A DNA stretch of 64,000 nucleotides, taken from assembly GCF_000332995.1 (NCBI RefSeq), contig NZ_BANS01000015.1:1-64000 (forward strand), written 5' to 3'. The position numbers were made by a program, and so were the translations under genes. The notes under the pieces are model-generated. The model had not been told where the DNA came from. It ran no database searches and saw nothing but the letters and a program-made list of their open reading frames with translations. Numbering within the stretch: the stretch's first letter is position 1; the number at the start of each line of letters is the position of its first letter. This DNA is from Gordonia amicalis NBRC 100051 = JCM 11271 (lineage in GTDB: Bacteria > Actinomycetota > Actinomycetes > Mycobacteriales > Mycobacteriaceae). Shown one piece after another: positions 35,643-46,247 of the stretch.

Positions 35643-36878
35643 CTACGCCTCGTGGGCCGGCCGCTGTTCGGGCCGCGGGTTGCGGCGGAACCATGCGGCG
35701 TACCGGTCGGCGAGGGGGGCGGCGGTGGCCCCGTGGGCGAGGACCGACAGGCCCACGGTGACGACGGCGGTGAGCAGTAGCAGGTCCTCATGGGGCAGGG
35801 TGCCGGGTTCTTCGAGAACCAGGATGACGAAGACGATGGTGGCCAGCCCGCGGGGGCCGAACCAGCCGACGAAGGCCACGGTCGGGCGCCGGGCATGGGT
35901 GCCGAGCAGTGCGAGCGCGACGGGCAGCATGCGCACGACGGTCAGACTCAGTACGGCGTAGGCGAGCACCGACCACGACAGGTGCCCGAGTGCCGGCCCC
36001 AAGAACACCGCGCCGAAAACGATGAATGTCACGGCGCTGAACACGTCCCCGGCTTCGTCGATCAAGTGGGAGACTTCCCCTCCCGCGCGGCGTCGGATCG
36101 CCCCGAAGGTCAGCCCACCGACGAACGCGGCGATGAATCCCGAGCCGCCGAGAGGCGAAGCGACGGTGTAAGCCAGTGTGGCGGCGGCCACCGGCAGGAT
36201 CTGAACCCACAACGAATCGATCATGCGGCGGCTCCCGGCGAGGAGGAGCACCACCGCCGCGACGGCCCCGGCACCTATCCCGGCGAGGATGCCGTAGCCG
36301 ATCTCCTCGGTGACCAACCGCACGGCCGCGCCACCGCCGACTGCCCCGGATTCGGCGCCGGCGATCGCCAATACGATCAGGAACAGCGGAACGCAGATGC
36401 CGTCGTTGAGCCCGCTTTCCACGTTCAGCCCCTGTCGCACCCGCGAGGGCAGAATCGGCAGGGTGACCACAGCCTGCCCGAGCGCGGCGTCAGTGGGTGC
36501 GAGGAGCACGGCGAGCAACAGTGCCTCGGGCCAGGCGAGGTCGCCCAGGACGAGCACCGCGGCGCCGAATCCGGCGGCAATGGTGAGGGGTAGTCCGATA
36601 CCGAGAAGGCGTGCAGGGAGTGCTATCTCGGCTCGCAGAGCAATCAGGTTCACGCGGGAGGCATCGGCGAAGAGCACGAGGGCGAGGGTGACCTCGGCGA
36701 GCAACTTCACCGTTTCGCTGGTGGCCTCGACGTCGATCAGTCCGGCAGCGTGCGCGCCCAGCACGAGGCCCCCGGCGGTGAAGACCATCGGAGCCGTGAG
36801 GGAGGTGCCGGAGACCCGTCCGGAGATCGCCGCGAAGACGAGCAGGATCGCGGCGATCGCCGGAAGCGCCCAGGTCAC
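35643..36878 (-). CDS. Cation:proton antiporter, CPA1/NhaP-like
   Basis: Predicted 411-residue membrane protein with about 12 helices. Ion-path motifs of the CPA superfamily are seen as LLAPTDAALGQAVV (about 125-138) and GLNDGICVPLFLIV (about 154-167), the ND replacing the DD of CPA2. The GTG at 36878 overlaps the stop of an upstream 44-residue ORF (GTGA), pointing to translational coupling. The longer open frame upstream is that small ORF in another phase. It likely exchanges Na+ or K+ for protons. Confidence 0.85.
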   Translation of the reverse strand: MTWALPAIAAILLVFAAISGRVSGTSLTAPMVFTAGGLVLGAHAAGLIDVEATSETVKLLAEVTLALVLFADASRVNLIALRAEIALPARLLGIGLPLTIAAGFGAAVLVLGDLAWPEALLLAVLLAPTDAALGQAVVTLPILPSRVRQGLNVESGLNDGICVPLFLIVLAIAGAESGAVGGGAAVRLVTEEIGYGILAGIGAGAVAAVVLLLAGSRRMIDSLWVQILPVAAATLAYTVASPLGGSGFIAAFVGGLTFGAIRRRAGGEVSHLIDEAGDVFSAVTFIVFGAVFLGPALGHLSWSVLAYAVLSLTVVRMLPVALALLGTHARRPTVAFVGWFGPRGLATIVFVILVLEEPGTLPHEDLLLLTAVVTVGLSVLAHGATAAPLADRYAAWFRRNPRPEQRPAHEA

Positions 36879-37009
36879 GATCCTGCCTTCGAGGAGGGCG
36901 GACGGTGGACGGGGGCGTCGGCCGCCGACCGCTGTTGTCCGAACGGCCCGAGAACCGCCATGCAGGACCACAGTGGAATTCCCAGGAACGTCAGGATGAT
37001 CCAAATCAT
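36875..37009 (-). CDS. Small membrane ORF coupled to the antiporter
   Basis: A 44-residue frame with a hydrophobic helix (MIWIILTFLGIPLW then CMAVLGPFG, about 1-25) and a short Pro/Arg/Ser-rich cytosolic tail. GAAGGA lies about 9 nt upstream of the ATG and its TGA overlaps the antiporter GTG, as in coupled operons. It could be a small regulatory subunit of the antiporter or merely a coupling leader. No homologue recognised. Confidence 0.55.
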   Translation of the reverse strand: MIWIILTFLGIPLWSCMAVLGPFGQQRSAADAPVHRPPSSKAGS

Positions 37010-37210
37010 GATCCGAGTCCTTCTCGCCTCGCCGCAGAGGTCTGCGCGGCCGTTCGACCCGAGAGTGGCGTGGTCACATTCTGCCAGACCCGGAATGCCG
37101 TGCGATGAACTTCGGCCGATCGAGCCGTTTGCATGTTCGGCGATCAGGCCAGTTGTTACGCTCGGGATTCCGGGGGTCAGCCAGGTTTGCTCGACACCGG
37201 GAGCCTCGTC

Positions 37211-39565
37211 ATGGCAGGAACTCACCGCGGAAAGATCGCCGTCGACATTCGCGATGCCATCCCGGACTGGGCGCCGTACCTTCCCGCACAGGCGCCCGAG
37301 AACGCCCCGAACGTCCTGATCATCGCGTGGGATGACGTCGGGTACGGCAGCATGGACATCTTCGGGGGTCCGACCGAGACACCCACCATGCGACGCATCG
37401 CCGACCGGGGTGTGAAGTATTCGAACTTCCACACCACCGCCCTGTGTTCCCCGACCCGGGCCTCACTGCTGACCGGGCGCAACGCGACGACCAACGGTAT
37501 GGCGACCATCGCCGAGTTCAGCTCCGGATTTCCGGGCATCTCCACACACATACCGTTCGAGAACGGATTCATCTCCGAGGTGCTGGCCGAGCGGGGGTGG
37601 AACACCTACTGCGTCGGCAAGTGGCATCTCACGCCGGGCGAGGAGATGAACATGGCCGCGGTCAAGAGCCGGTGGCCGCTGGGCCGCGGGTTCGAGCGCT
37701 TCTACGGCTTCCTCGGCGGCGAGTCGAGCAGCTGGTACCCCGACCTGGTCTACGACAACCATCCGATCGACGCCCCCGCAACCCCGGAAGACGGCTACCA
37801 TCTGTCGAAAGACCTGGCGGACAAGGCAATCGAATTCATCCGTGACGCCAGGGTCGTCGACCCGGACAAACCGTTCTTCATGTACCTGGCCCCACAGGCC
37901 GGGCACGCCCCGCACCATGTCTTCACCGAATGGGCCGACCGGTACAAGGGCAGGTTCGACCAGGGCTACGAGGCAATCCGTGCCGAGATCCTGCAGCGGC
38001 AGAAGGATCTCGGGTTGCTACCCGAGGACACCGAGCTCTCCCCGATCAATCCGCACGGGGAACCGGCCACCACCGGGCCCGACGGACAGCCGTGGCCCTT
38101 GCTCGACACGGTCCGACCTTGGGGTTCGCTCACCGCCGACGAGCAACGTCTGTTCATCCGGATGGCCGAGGTCTTCGCCGGCTACATCTCCTACACCGAC
38201 GATCAGCTCGGCCGGGTGATCGACCTGCTCGAAGCGACCGGCGAGCTCGACAACACCCTCATCGTCGTGGTCTCCGACAACGGTGCCAGCGGTGAAGGGG
38301 GGCCGAACGGATCGTTCAACGAATGGCGGTTCTTCAACGGGATCCCCGACACCGCCGAGGGCACCCTGCCACACCTCGACGAGCTCGGCACACCCGCGTC
38401 GTACAACCACTACAACACCGGGTGGGCGTGGGCCTTCGACACCCCGTTTCCGTACTGGAAGCGTTGGGCCGGTTACGAGGGTGGCATCGCCGACATGTGT
38501 GTGCTCTCGTGGCCGGCGCGGATCGACGCCTCGGCCGAGCCTCGCCAGCAGTATGTCCATGCGGTCGATGTCGTCCCGACGATCTACGAGTTGCTCGGCA
38601 TCACCCCGCCCGAGGTCCTGAAGGGATACACCCAGAGTCCACTCGAGGGCGAGAGCTTCGCGGCCTCGCTCACCGATCCCGCCGCGCCGGGCAAGGACGT
38701 GCAGTTCTACACGATGCTGGGGCAACGCTCGCTGTATCACGACGGGTGGCTCGTCTGCTCCGTGCATCCGCCGCTGTCCGGTTGGGGCCATTTCGACAAG
38801 GATGTGTGGGAGCTGTACCACCTGACGGAGGACCGGGCCCGACTGCACGATCTCGCCGACGCCGAGCCCGAGCGGCTGGAAGCCTTGAAGAGCCTGTGGT
38901 TCTACTACGCCGGCCGCTACCACGGGCTACCGCTGGACGACCGCAGCGCCCTCGAACAGGTGCTCGCCGAACGTCCCCGCCCGGGAAAGACGCGGGACCG
39001 CTACGTCTACTACCCGGACTGCGCGGACGTCCCCGAGGCGGCCGGTGTCGTCATCATCGGACGGTCCTACACGATCGCCGCGGGAGTCCACCTGGATTCG
39101 GCGGATGCCGGGGGAGTCCTCTACGCCCACGGCGGCCTGGCCGGCGGTCACAGTCTCTACGTCAAGGATCGTCGTCTGCGCTACGCCTTCAACTGGGTCG
39201 GCACGCACCTGCAGACCGTGGTCGCCGACCGGGACATCGGTCCCGGAAACCACGTGTGCACCGCCGAATTCGCCCTCTCCGGGAAGAACACCGATCCGGC
39301 GATGCCGGGGTTCGCCGGCACCCTGACCCTCTACGTCGACGATCAGCAGGTGGCGACCGGTGAGATCGTCACCCAGCCGGGGCCGTTCTGTGCCGTCGGT
39401 GACGGCATCTGCGTCGGGCGTGACAGCGCCTCATCGGTCACACCTGACTACGTGTCCCCGTTCCCGTTCACCGGGGGCACGATCGACAGGGTCGTCGTCG
39501 ACGTCTCCGGCGAACGCTATGTCGACCACGAGGCGCAGGTGCGCGCCTGGTTCTCGATCGATTGA
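37211..39565 (+). CDS. Arylsulfatase (formylglycine-dependent)
   Basis: Predicted 784-residue sulfatase cleaving sulfate esters. The maturation motif C-S-P-T-R lies in TTALCSPTRASLLTGRN (about residue 80); its Cys becomes formylglycine. Metal-binding Asp pair in IAWDDVGYG (about 39), GKWHLTPG (about 138) and VVSDNGASGEGG near 355 complete the active site. A C-terminal beta-rich region of about 180 residues (ARGG-like LYAHGGLAGGHSLYVKD) follows, usual for this group. No signal peptide, so cytosolic. It converges on the FGE gene that activates it. Confidence 0.88.
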   Translation: MAGTHRGKIAVDIRDAIPDWAPYLPAQAPENAPNVLIIAWDDVGYGSMDIFGGPTETPTMRRIADRGVKYSNFHTTALCSPTRASLLTGRNATTNGMATIAEFSSGFPGISTHIPFENGFISEVLAERGWNTYCVGKWHLTPGEEMNMAAVKSRWPLGRGFERFYGFLGGESSSWYPDLVYDNHPIDAPATPEDGYHLSKDLADKAIEFIRDARVVDPDKPFFMYLAPQAGHAPHHVFTEWADRYKGRFDQGYEAIRAEILQRQKDLGLLPEDTELSPINPHGEPATTGPDGQPWPLLDTVRPWGSLTADEQRLFIRMAEVFAGYISYTDDQLGRVIDLLEATGELDNTLIVVVSDNGASGEGGPNGSFNEWRFFNGIPDTAEGTLPHLDELGTPASYNHYNTGWAWAFDTPFPYWKRWAGYEGGIADMCVLSWPARIDASAEPRQQYVHAVDVVPTIYELLGITPPEVLKGYTQSPLEGESFAASLTDPAAPGKDVQFYTMLGQRSLYHDGWLVCSVHPPLSGWGHFDKDVWELYHLTEDRARLHDLADAEPERLEALKSLWFYYAGRYHGLPLDDRSALEQVLAERPRPGKTRDRYVYYPDCADVPEAAGVVIIGRSYTIAAGVHLDSADAGGVLYAHGGLAGGHSLYVKDRRLRYAFNWVGTHLQTVVADRDIGPGNHVCTAEFALSGKNTDPAMPGFAGTLTLYVDDQQVATGEIVTQPGPFCAVGDGICVGRDSASSVTPDYVSPFPFTGGTIDRVVVDVSGERYVDHEAQVRAWFSID

Positions 39566-39575
39566 CCGGCGCTGC

Positions 39576-40526
39576 TCAGCGGCTGCGGACGATGCAGCGG
39601 AACCCGATGTGGCAGGTGGAGGTCTCCGCGCTCTCGCCCTGCCTGGCTGCGGGCCGGTAGCGCAAGCAGTAGTTCGGGGCGCAGAGGTGCGATCCGCCCT
39701 TGATGACTCGCCGGGGATGGGCCTCGGCGCCGGTCCCGGACGCGAGCGTGCGCGGATCGGCGGGCATGCAGCATGCCGTGACCGGGGAGCTCCCACGTCT
39801 GTTCGGATCGTGGCGGGCGGTGAAGCGGTCCGTCGTCCATTCCCAGACGTTGCCGGTCACATCCACCAGGCCGTAACCGTTGGGCCGGAAGCTGCCCACC
39901 GGGGACGTGCCGACGTACCCGTCCTCCGCGAGGTTCTGCCACGGGAACTCGCCCTGCCAGGTGTTGGCCAGGTACCGCCCCTTCGGGGTGTATTCGTCGC
40001 CCCACGAGAACCGGGCCCGATCGAGACCGCCGCGGGCCGCGAACTCCCACTCGGACTCGGTCGGCAGCTCCTTGCCCGCCCACCGGGCGTAGGCGAGCGC
40101 GTCATAGTGGGACACGTGGGTCACCGGATGGCGTTCGCGGCCGCCGACCGTACTTCCCGGACCCTCGGGATGGCGCCAATCCGCACCCGGCACCCACGAC
40201 CACCACCGGCGATAGTCGTCGAGCGGTACGCGCCGAGCGGGCGGGGTGAACACCAGCGACCCGGGTACCAGCAGCGCCGGGTCGGCATCGGGATACTCGG
40301 CCGGATCGGGCGCGACCTCGGCGGTCGTGACGTGACCGGTGTCCTTCACGAAACGCCGGAACTCGGCGACCGTCACCGGATGGGTGTCCATCCAGAACCC
40401 GCCGACACCCACCTGGTGGACCGGACGCTCCTCGGGGTAGAACTCCTCCGACCCCATCCAGAACATCCCGCCCGGAATCCAGCTCATGTTCTTCGGTGCG
40501 CGGCCGGTCGGCGCTGCAGATTGCAC
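39576..40526 (-). CDS. Formylglycine-generating enzyme (sulfatase activator)
   Basis: Predicted 316-residue copper-dependent FGE/SUMF1-type oxidase. The N-terminus WIPGGMFWMGSEEFYPEERP, a central WEFAARGG, GNVWEWTTD, and the catalytic Cys pair in GGSHLCAPNYCLRY (about residues 283-296) are all present. It turns the Cys of the adjacent sulfatase into formylglycine. The start is uncertain: GTG 40526 or ATG 40487, neither with a strong ribosome site. The genes converge 10 bp apart, so each has its own promoter. Confidence 0.88.
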   Translation of the reverse strand: MQSAAPTGRAPKNMSWIPGGMFWMGSEEFYPEERPVHQVGVGGFWMDTHPVTVAEFRRFVKDTGHVTTAEVAPDPAEYPDADPALLVPGSLVFTPPARRVPLDDYRRWWSWVPGADWRHPEGPGSTVGGRERHPVTHVSHYDALAYARWAGKELPTESEWEFAARGGLDRARFSWGDEYTPKGRYLANTWQGEFPWQNLAEDGYVGTSPVGSFRPNGYGLVDVTGNVWEWTTDRFTARHDPNRRGSSPVTACCMPADPRTLASGTGAEAHPRRVIKGGSHLCAPNYCLRYRPAARQGESAETSTCHIGFRCIVRSR

Positions 40527-40533
40527 ACCTCGA

Positions 40534-40575
40534 GTATCCCGGAACCGGCGAGTTTCGAGTGCGGTCTCGGGATAC
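40534..40575. promoter_or_regulatory. Inverted GTATCCCG sites upstream of FGE
   Basis: GTATCCCGGAACCG (40534-40547) and the inverted copy ending CGGGATAC (40562-40575) share 12 of 14 positions and lie just upstream of the FGE start, in the likely promoter. Possible operator or hairpin. Confidence 0.35.
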
Positions 40576-40664
40576 CGTGCAGGTCTTGCCCTATCGGAAT
40601 CGCATGCCGGGCCGTCCAGTGGGTGTCCGGCCCAGATGGTTTCCGAAAGCGGCCCGCCGCGGGC

Positions 40665-40898
40665 TCACCTGCGGTGCTTGCGGCCCCAGAGCAGGTAGAT
40701 CGCCGGCGCGATGCCGGCGGTCGAGCCGAGCGACAGTCCGATGACCCAGGCACGCTTGGGGCCGTTGATCTCGTCGGCCTGCCGTCCGGCGAGGTCTCGT
40801 AGTGCCCACACTCGCGTACCGGCATCGACCGCGGCGACCGTGACGATCGCGGCCTTCGCGGTGGGGGACAGCTCTTTCCAGCTCTTCTTCTTACTCAT
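40665..40898 (-). CDS. Small membrane protein, 77 residues
   Basis: Predicted protein with a basic start MSKKKSWKELS, an amphipathic or membrane helix (about 13-30), a polar middle (RDLAGRQADEINGPKRAW) and a second hydrophobic helix (about 50-68) with a basic end. The middle part W-A-L-R-D-L-A-G-R recalls small phospholipase-D-nuclease-like anchor proteins, but this is weak. It is a single gene followed by the leftward reductase pair. Function unknown. Confidence 0.55.
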   Translation of the reverse strand: MSKKKSWKELSPTAKAAIVTVAAVDAGTRVWALRDLAGRQADEINGPKRAWVIGLSLGSTAGIAPAIYLLWGRKHRR

Positions 40899-40937
40899 GG
40901 TCGAGAGCGTAGCGGAGCCGACCCACGCCCTCGCGTG

Positions 40938-41678
40938 TCACCGCACGTAGCGCAGGAACACGTCGTCCCCGTGCGGGACTGCATGTTTGAGCCGGAAACG
41001 ACGAGGGGCGTCGAGCGGACTGAGCACTGCCGCGGCCGGATCGGTCACCGGGTTTCCCTCGGCGGTCACCTGGGGCGCCATGGTCACGCAGAACTCGTCG
41101 ACCAGGTCGGCTTCGGACAGTTTGTCGAGCAGACTCGGCCCGCCCTCGCAGTTGATCCGTCGCAGTCCTCGTGCACGAAGTTCGCCGATCGCGGCGGGCA
41201 GATCGATGCCGTCGTCTCCCACGGCGATGATCTCTGCTCGGTCCCGCACCGCGGAGGTGTCCGCCTGCGCGGAGGTGATGACTATCGGTCGATGCTCCGG
41301 CGGTACGTCGAGAGACCGTTCGGGCAGTGCGCAGGACAGCGAGACGATCGCCAGACGCGGGATGTCCGAGCTCTTCGACCCGATAGTGCGCGAACGCAAT
41401 TCGGCCAGCTCGGGGGAGAGGGTCGCGGGACCGTACTTTTCGACGCGCGCGGTGGCCGCACCGACGAGCACGACGTCCGAGAGTGCGCGGAGCGCGTGGA
41501 AAAGGGCACGGTCAGCCGGGGAGGACAACGGGCCGACCCGACCGCGGAAACTCACCGAGCCGTCGATGCTCATCACCATGTTGGTGCGGAGCCCTTCGGG
41601 AAAGTCGGCGTAGAGGCGTTCGGCGAAGGCCGGCGCGTCGAAGCCCGGACCGTGCTCCTCGGTGGTCGTGTCGCTCAT
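40938..41678 (-). CDS. Pyrimidine reductase family protein (RibD C-terminal/DHFR-like)
   Basis: Predicted 246-residue NADPH-dependent reductase of the RibD-C fold. N-terminal strand NMVMSIDGSVSFRGRVGPLSSPADR (within about 33-57), the NADPH region VLVGAATARVEKYGP (about 70-84) and the C-terminal GLRRINCEGGPSLLDKL (about 170-186) define the family, which in this order is related to pyrimidine reductases. The ATG at 41678 overlaps the flavin-reductase stop by 4 bp; the two are likely one operon that supplies and uses reduced flavin or folate-like cofactors (inference). Confidence 0.75.
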   Translation of the reverse strand: MSDTTTEEHGPGFDAPAFAERLYADFPEGLRTNMVMSIDGSVSFRGRVGPLSSPADRALFHALRALSDVVLVGAATARVEKYGPATLSPELAELRSRTIGSKSSDIPRLAIVSLSCALPERSLDVPPEHRPIVITSAQADTSAVRDRAEIIAVGDDGIDLPAAIGELRARGLRRINCEGGPSLLDKLSEADLVDEFCVTMAPQVTAEGNPVTDPAAAVLSPLDAPRRFRLKHAVPHGDDVFLRYVR

Positions 41679-42181
41679 GCGTCGTGTCCGGGCTCGATGT
41701 GGCGGGTGTCGGCGAAGCTGACCCAGGAATCGCGCGAAGGGTCGTCGACCAACACCGCGCCGTCGATCGGCTCGACGATGTGCGCGGTGTGGTCGCCGAC
41801 GTCGATGCGATCGAGAATCCGTGCGGCGAACCACATTTCCGAGTCTTCGAGGATCGGCAGACCGTGCGGGCCCGCCGACCATCGGCATCGCTCGAACTTG
41901 TCGACCTCGTCGCCCGTCTGTCCTCCGAACAGTTCGGCGAGTTCCTTATGATCGCTCGGTATCAGGTGAACCGCGAGATACTCGGCGGCCGTTGCGACGC
42001 CGTGCGTGTGATTGGCCTGGGAGATCCCGATCAGGAAGCGCCGGGGGTCGATGCTCGTCTGGGTCGCGAACCCCACGAGACATCCTGACCGTCGACCTTC
42101 GGCGACGGTCGTGATCACGAACACCGGGTAGTCGATGACCTCGACCATCTTGTCGAATGCGTCCGTGCCGGCCACACTCAC
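41675..42181 (-). CDS. Flavin-reductase-like FMN-binding protein
   Basis: Predicted 168-residue split-barrel flavoprotein. The family core is seen as YPVFVITTVAEGRRSGCLVGFATQTSIDPRRFLIGIS (about 18-53), with the FMN-contact region S-G-C-L-V-G-F and HTHGVATAAEYLAVHL further on. Members reduce FMN/FAD for a partner monooxygenase or bind flavin as cofactor. First gene of a leftward pair with the reductase. Confidence 0.75.
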   Translation of the reverse strand: MSVAGTDAFDKMVEVIDYPVFVITTVAEGRRSGCLVGFATQTSIDPRRFLIGISQANHTHGVATAAEYLAVHLIPSDHKELAELFGGQTGDEVDKFERCRWSAGPHGLPILEDSEMWFAARILDRIDVGDHTAHIVEPIDGAVLVDDPSRDSWVSFADTRHIEPGHDA

Positions 42182-42257
42182 CTCTTTCTCTCGGGGTACA
42201 CAGTGCCTTGCTGTCGTACCCGATCGGTGTGAGTCTCAACCGCCTCGGAGCGTCGGG

Positions 42258-43250
42258 TTACGCGGCGTCCTTGATCTGCTGACGCTGCGCGGTGAACATC
42301 TCGGCGAGGCTGCTGGTGACCTCCGAGCTGACCGACGGCGCGCTGTCGCTGAAGGTGTTGTGGGCCACCGAGAACGACACACCGCGCTCTTCGCCGACCG
42401 CCAGGGTGCCCACCATGTGGACCTCGATGTCGGAGATGGTGAACTCGCCGGTCATCCGGAATGCCTTGTAGTCGCCACTGATCGGCAGGTTATGCTTCTC
42501 GAGCTTGATCGCGACCGGCACGGTCTCGCCGTCCTCCTCCAGATTCAGAGTGAAGGATTGGCAGGCGGAGAGGATCTCGTCGAAGTCCTGGTAGCTTCCG
42601 TCGGCGGGCTTGGTCACGTCGACGCTGTACTCGTCGAGACCGAAGAAGACCTCTCCCGAGTCGGCGGTTTCGCTGAGCTGGCGTTCGGCGTACTCGGCGG
42701 TGGTGTCGGGGCTCTCCACCAGTCGCGCGCACTTCTCGTTGTCGACGCTGGTGCCGTCGTCCTCGTCGGACTGGTCGGTGTCCAGTGTGAATTCGCCGGT
42801 GATGTCGGGGAATTCGGCCTCCGGGAGCAGCATGGCGACGGCCGACGCGGTCGGCACCTTCGGCTCGTCGGAATTGTTGTCGCCGCCCAGTGTGAACGCC
42901 AGGACGACCGCCACGACGACGATGAGCACGAGTAGGAGTCCGCCGCCGCCGATGAACCACCACTTCTTGCCGCCGCCGGACGACGACGGGGGAGGAGGCG
43001 GTTGCTGACCGTACGGCTGTTGACCGTAGGGCTGCTGCCCGAACGGTTGTTGCTGCCCATAGGGCTGTTGTCCGTACGGCTGTTGGCCATAGGGCTGCTG
43101 CTGCGGGTACGGCTGCTGGCCCTGGGGTTGCTGCTGCGGGTACGGCTGCTGCCCATGGGGTTGCTGACCGTACGGCTGCTGACCGGGCGCGGGTTGTCCA
43201 CCCTGCGGGCCGAGCCGGGTGGGCTCATTCGGGTCGTAGGGACTGCCCAC
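42258..43250 (-). CDS. PYGQQ-repeat single-pass membrane protein
   Basis: Predicted 330-residue protein. Residues about 18-85 are a low-complexity cytosolic arm made of PYGQQ and PYPQQQ units, then a Pro/Ser/Gly hinge, one membrane helix (about 97-119), and an extracytoplasmic domain of about 200 residues with two likely structural Cys (EKCARLV, LSACQSF). The extracellular part resembles the sensor domains of mycobacterial PknH-like proteins and lipoproteins, but no kinase is attached. Function unknown; an assembly or cell-pole role is only a guess. The repeat may vary in length between strains. Confidence 0.7.
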   Translation of the reverse strand: MGSPYDPNEPTRLGPQGGQPAPGQQPYGQQPHGQQPYPQQQPQGQQPYPQQQPYGQQPYGQQPYGQQQPFGQQPYGQQPYGQQPPPPPSSSGGGKKWWFIGGGGLLLVLIVVVAVVLAFTLGGDNNSDEPKVPTASAVAMLLPEAEFPDITGEFTLDTDQSDEDDGTSVDNEKCARLVESPDTTAEYAERQLSETADSGEVFFGLDEYSVDVTKPADGSYQDFDEILSACQSFTLNLEEDGETVPVAIKLEKHNLPISGDYKAFRMTGEFTISDIEVHMVGTLAVGEERGVSFSVAHNTFSDSAPSVSSEVTSSLAEMFTAQRQQIKDAA

Positions 43251-43742
43251 GATTGGCTCCTTTTCTCAGCGGAACGCGACCCATGACTCTGTGCGGTCGT
43301 CGACTCGGGGAGAGTACCGCGCGCAAAGAGGCCCACGGTGGTGCCCGAGAAAACCGGATCGTGCGGGATGGCCGAATTGTCTTCGCAGGTCATCGATGGT
43401 TCGAGGGTGGGGAACCGGGGCGGATTCAAGCGGTTTCCACGGCGTGACGAACGCCGTATTTCATGCGGTCGAATGAGAATGCCGAGGGATGCTCATCGGC
43501 GGTCGTGACGACGTGGCGATCCTCGACGGTTCGACGATGGCGACGGCGAACAACCCCGACCGTCCGCTGGTCCCCGGATCGTCCCCGAACTGAAGGACAC
43601 GGGGGTCACTTCTGGGTATGGGATCCGTGAACCGCCGGACACCGCGTGCGTGGCTGCGTTCCACTCGGTATGCGGTGGTGGGGTACCCGGCTCGGCGCTG
43701 CCGTGCCCGTGATCGACGAGCCGGGCAGAGGAGAACGGTCTC
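43251..43742. other. Intergenic stretch without a supported gene
   Basis: About 490 bp between the divergent PYGQQ protein and aquaporin genes. Open frames are present on both strands but have no recognised product, and no tRNA, repeat or strong hairpin was found. It should hold the two divergent promoters. Confidence 0.4.
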
Positions 43743-44531
43743 ATGGCAAGTACTCCACGCCGGTTGCTGGCCGAGTTGTTCGGCACCTTCTGGTTGGTCT
43801 TCGGCGGTTGTGGCAGCGCGATCTTCGCGGCCAAATACGTCGCGAGCGCCGGCGACGACAGAGACACCCTGATCCAGTTGGGCATCGGGTTGCTCGGCGT
43901 CGCGTTGGCGTTCGGTCTGACGGTCGTCACGATGGCCTACGCGGTCGGGCACGTCTCGGGCGCGCACTTCAACCCGGCGATCACGCTCGGTGCGGTCATC
44001 GGCGGTCGCCTCCCGGTCAAGGATCTACCGGGCTACTGGATCGTGCAGGTCGTCGGCGGGCTCCTCGCCGGCACCCTGCTCTATGCCATCGCCAACGGCA
44101 AGCCGGGGTTCGAGGCGACGGGCAACATGGCGGCCAACGGCTACGGCGACCATTCACCGAACAACTACAGTCTCGTCGCGGTCCTCATCGCGGAGGCGGT
44201 CCTCACCGCGTTCTTCCTGCTCGTGGTGCTCGGTGCCACCGACGACCGTGCTCCCGCCGGATTCGGTCCGCTGGCCATCGGTCTGACGCTGACGGTGATC
44301 CACCTGATCTCGATTCCGATCAGCAACACCTCGGTGAACCCGGCACGTTCGACGGCGGTCGCGTTCTTCAACGGCAACGGCGCGCCCGGTCAGTTGTGGT
44401 TGTTCTGGCTCGCGCCGCTGCTGGGCGGCCTCATCGGCGGCATCCTGTACCCGCTGATGTTCGGCAACGGGAAATTCGCTCTGGGCCGGGCGTCCGACGA
44501 CGGACCGGCCGCCGAGCCGACCCGGAGCTGA
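43743..44531 (+). CDS. aqpZ: Aquaporin Z
   Basis: Predicted 262-residue water channel with six membrane helices. Both half-helix NPA motifs are intact (HFNPAITL near 78, SVNPARST near 201), and the aromatic/arginine filter Arg follows the second. N-terminal [17 protein letters not shown] is the AqpZ pattern and glycerol-facilitator inserts are absent, so water is the likely solute. AGAGGAGAA just upstream serves as ribosome site. It is followed by an ABC-F gene 41 bp later. Confidence 0.92.
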   Translation: MASTPRRLLAELFGTFWLVFGGCGSAIFAAKYVASAGDDRDTLIQLGIGLLGVALAFGLTVVTMAYAVGHVSGAHFNPAITLGAVIGGRLPVKDLPGYWIVQVVGGLLAGTLLYAIANGKPGFEATGNMAANGYGDHSPNNYSLVAVLIAEAVLTAFFLLVVLGATDDRAPAGFGPLAIGLTLTVIHLISIPISNTSVNPARSTAVAFFNGNGAPGQLWLFWLAPLLGGLIGGILYPLMFGNGKFALGRASDDGPAAEPTRS

Positions 44532-44545
44532 CCGCTCACGGCCGG

Positions 44546-44572
44546 GGTCATCGGTGGTGCGACCATTGACCG

Positions 44573-44578
<6 letters not shown>
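44546..44578 (+). promoter_or_regulatory. Inverted repeat over the ABC-F start codon
   Basis: GGTCATCGGT (44546-44555) pairs exactly with ACCGATGACC (44569-44578), and the ATG of the ABC-F gene (44573-44575) lies inside the second arm. No Shine-Dalgarno is visible. The structure could hide the start codon. Confidence 0.4.
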
Positions 44579-46237
<1,659 letters not shown>

Positions 46238-46247
46238 CGCCGGCCCG

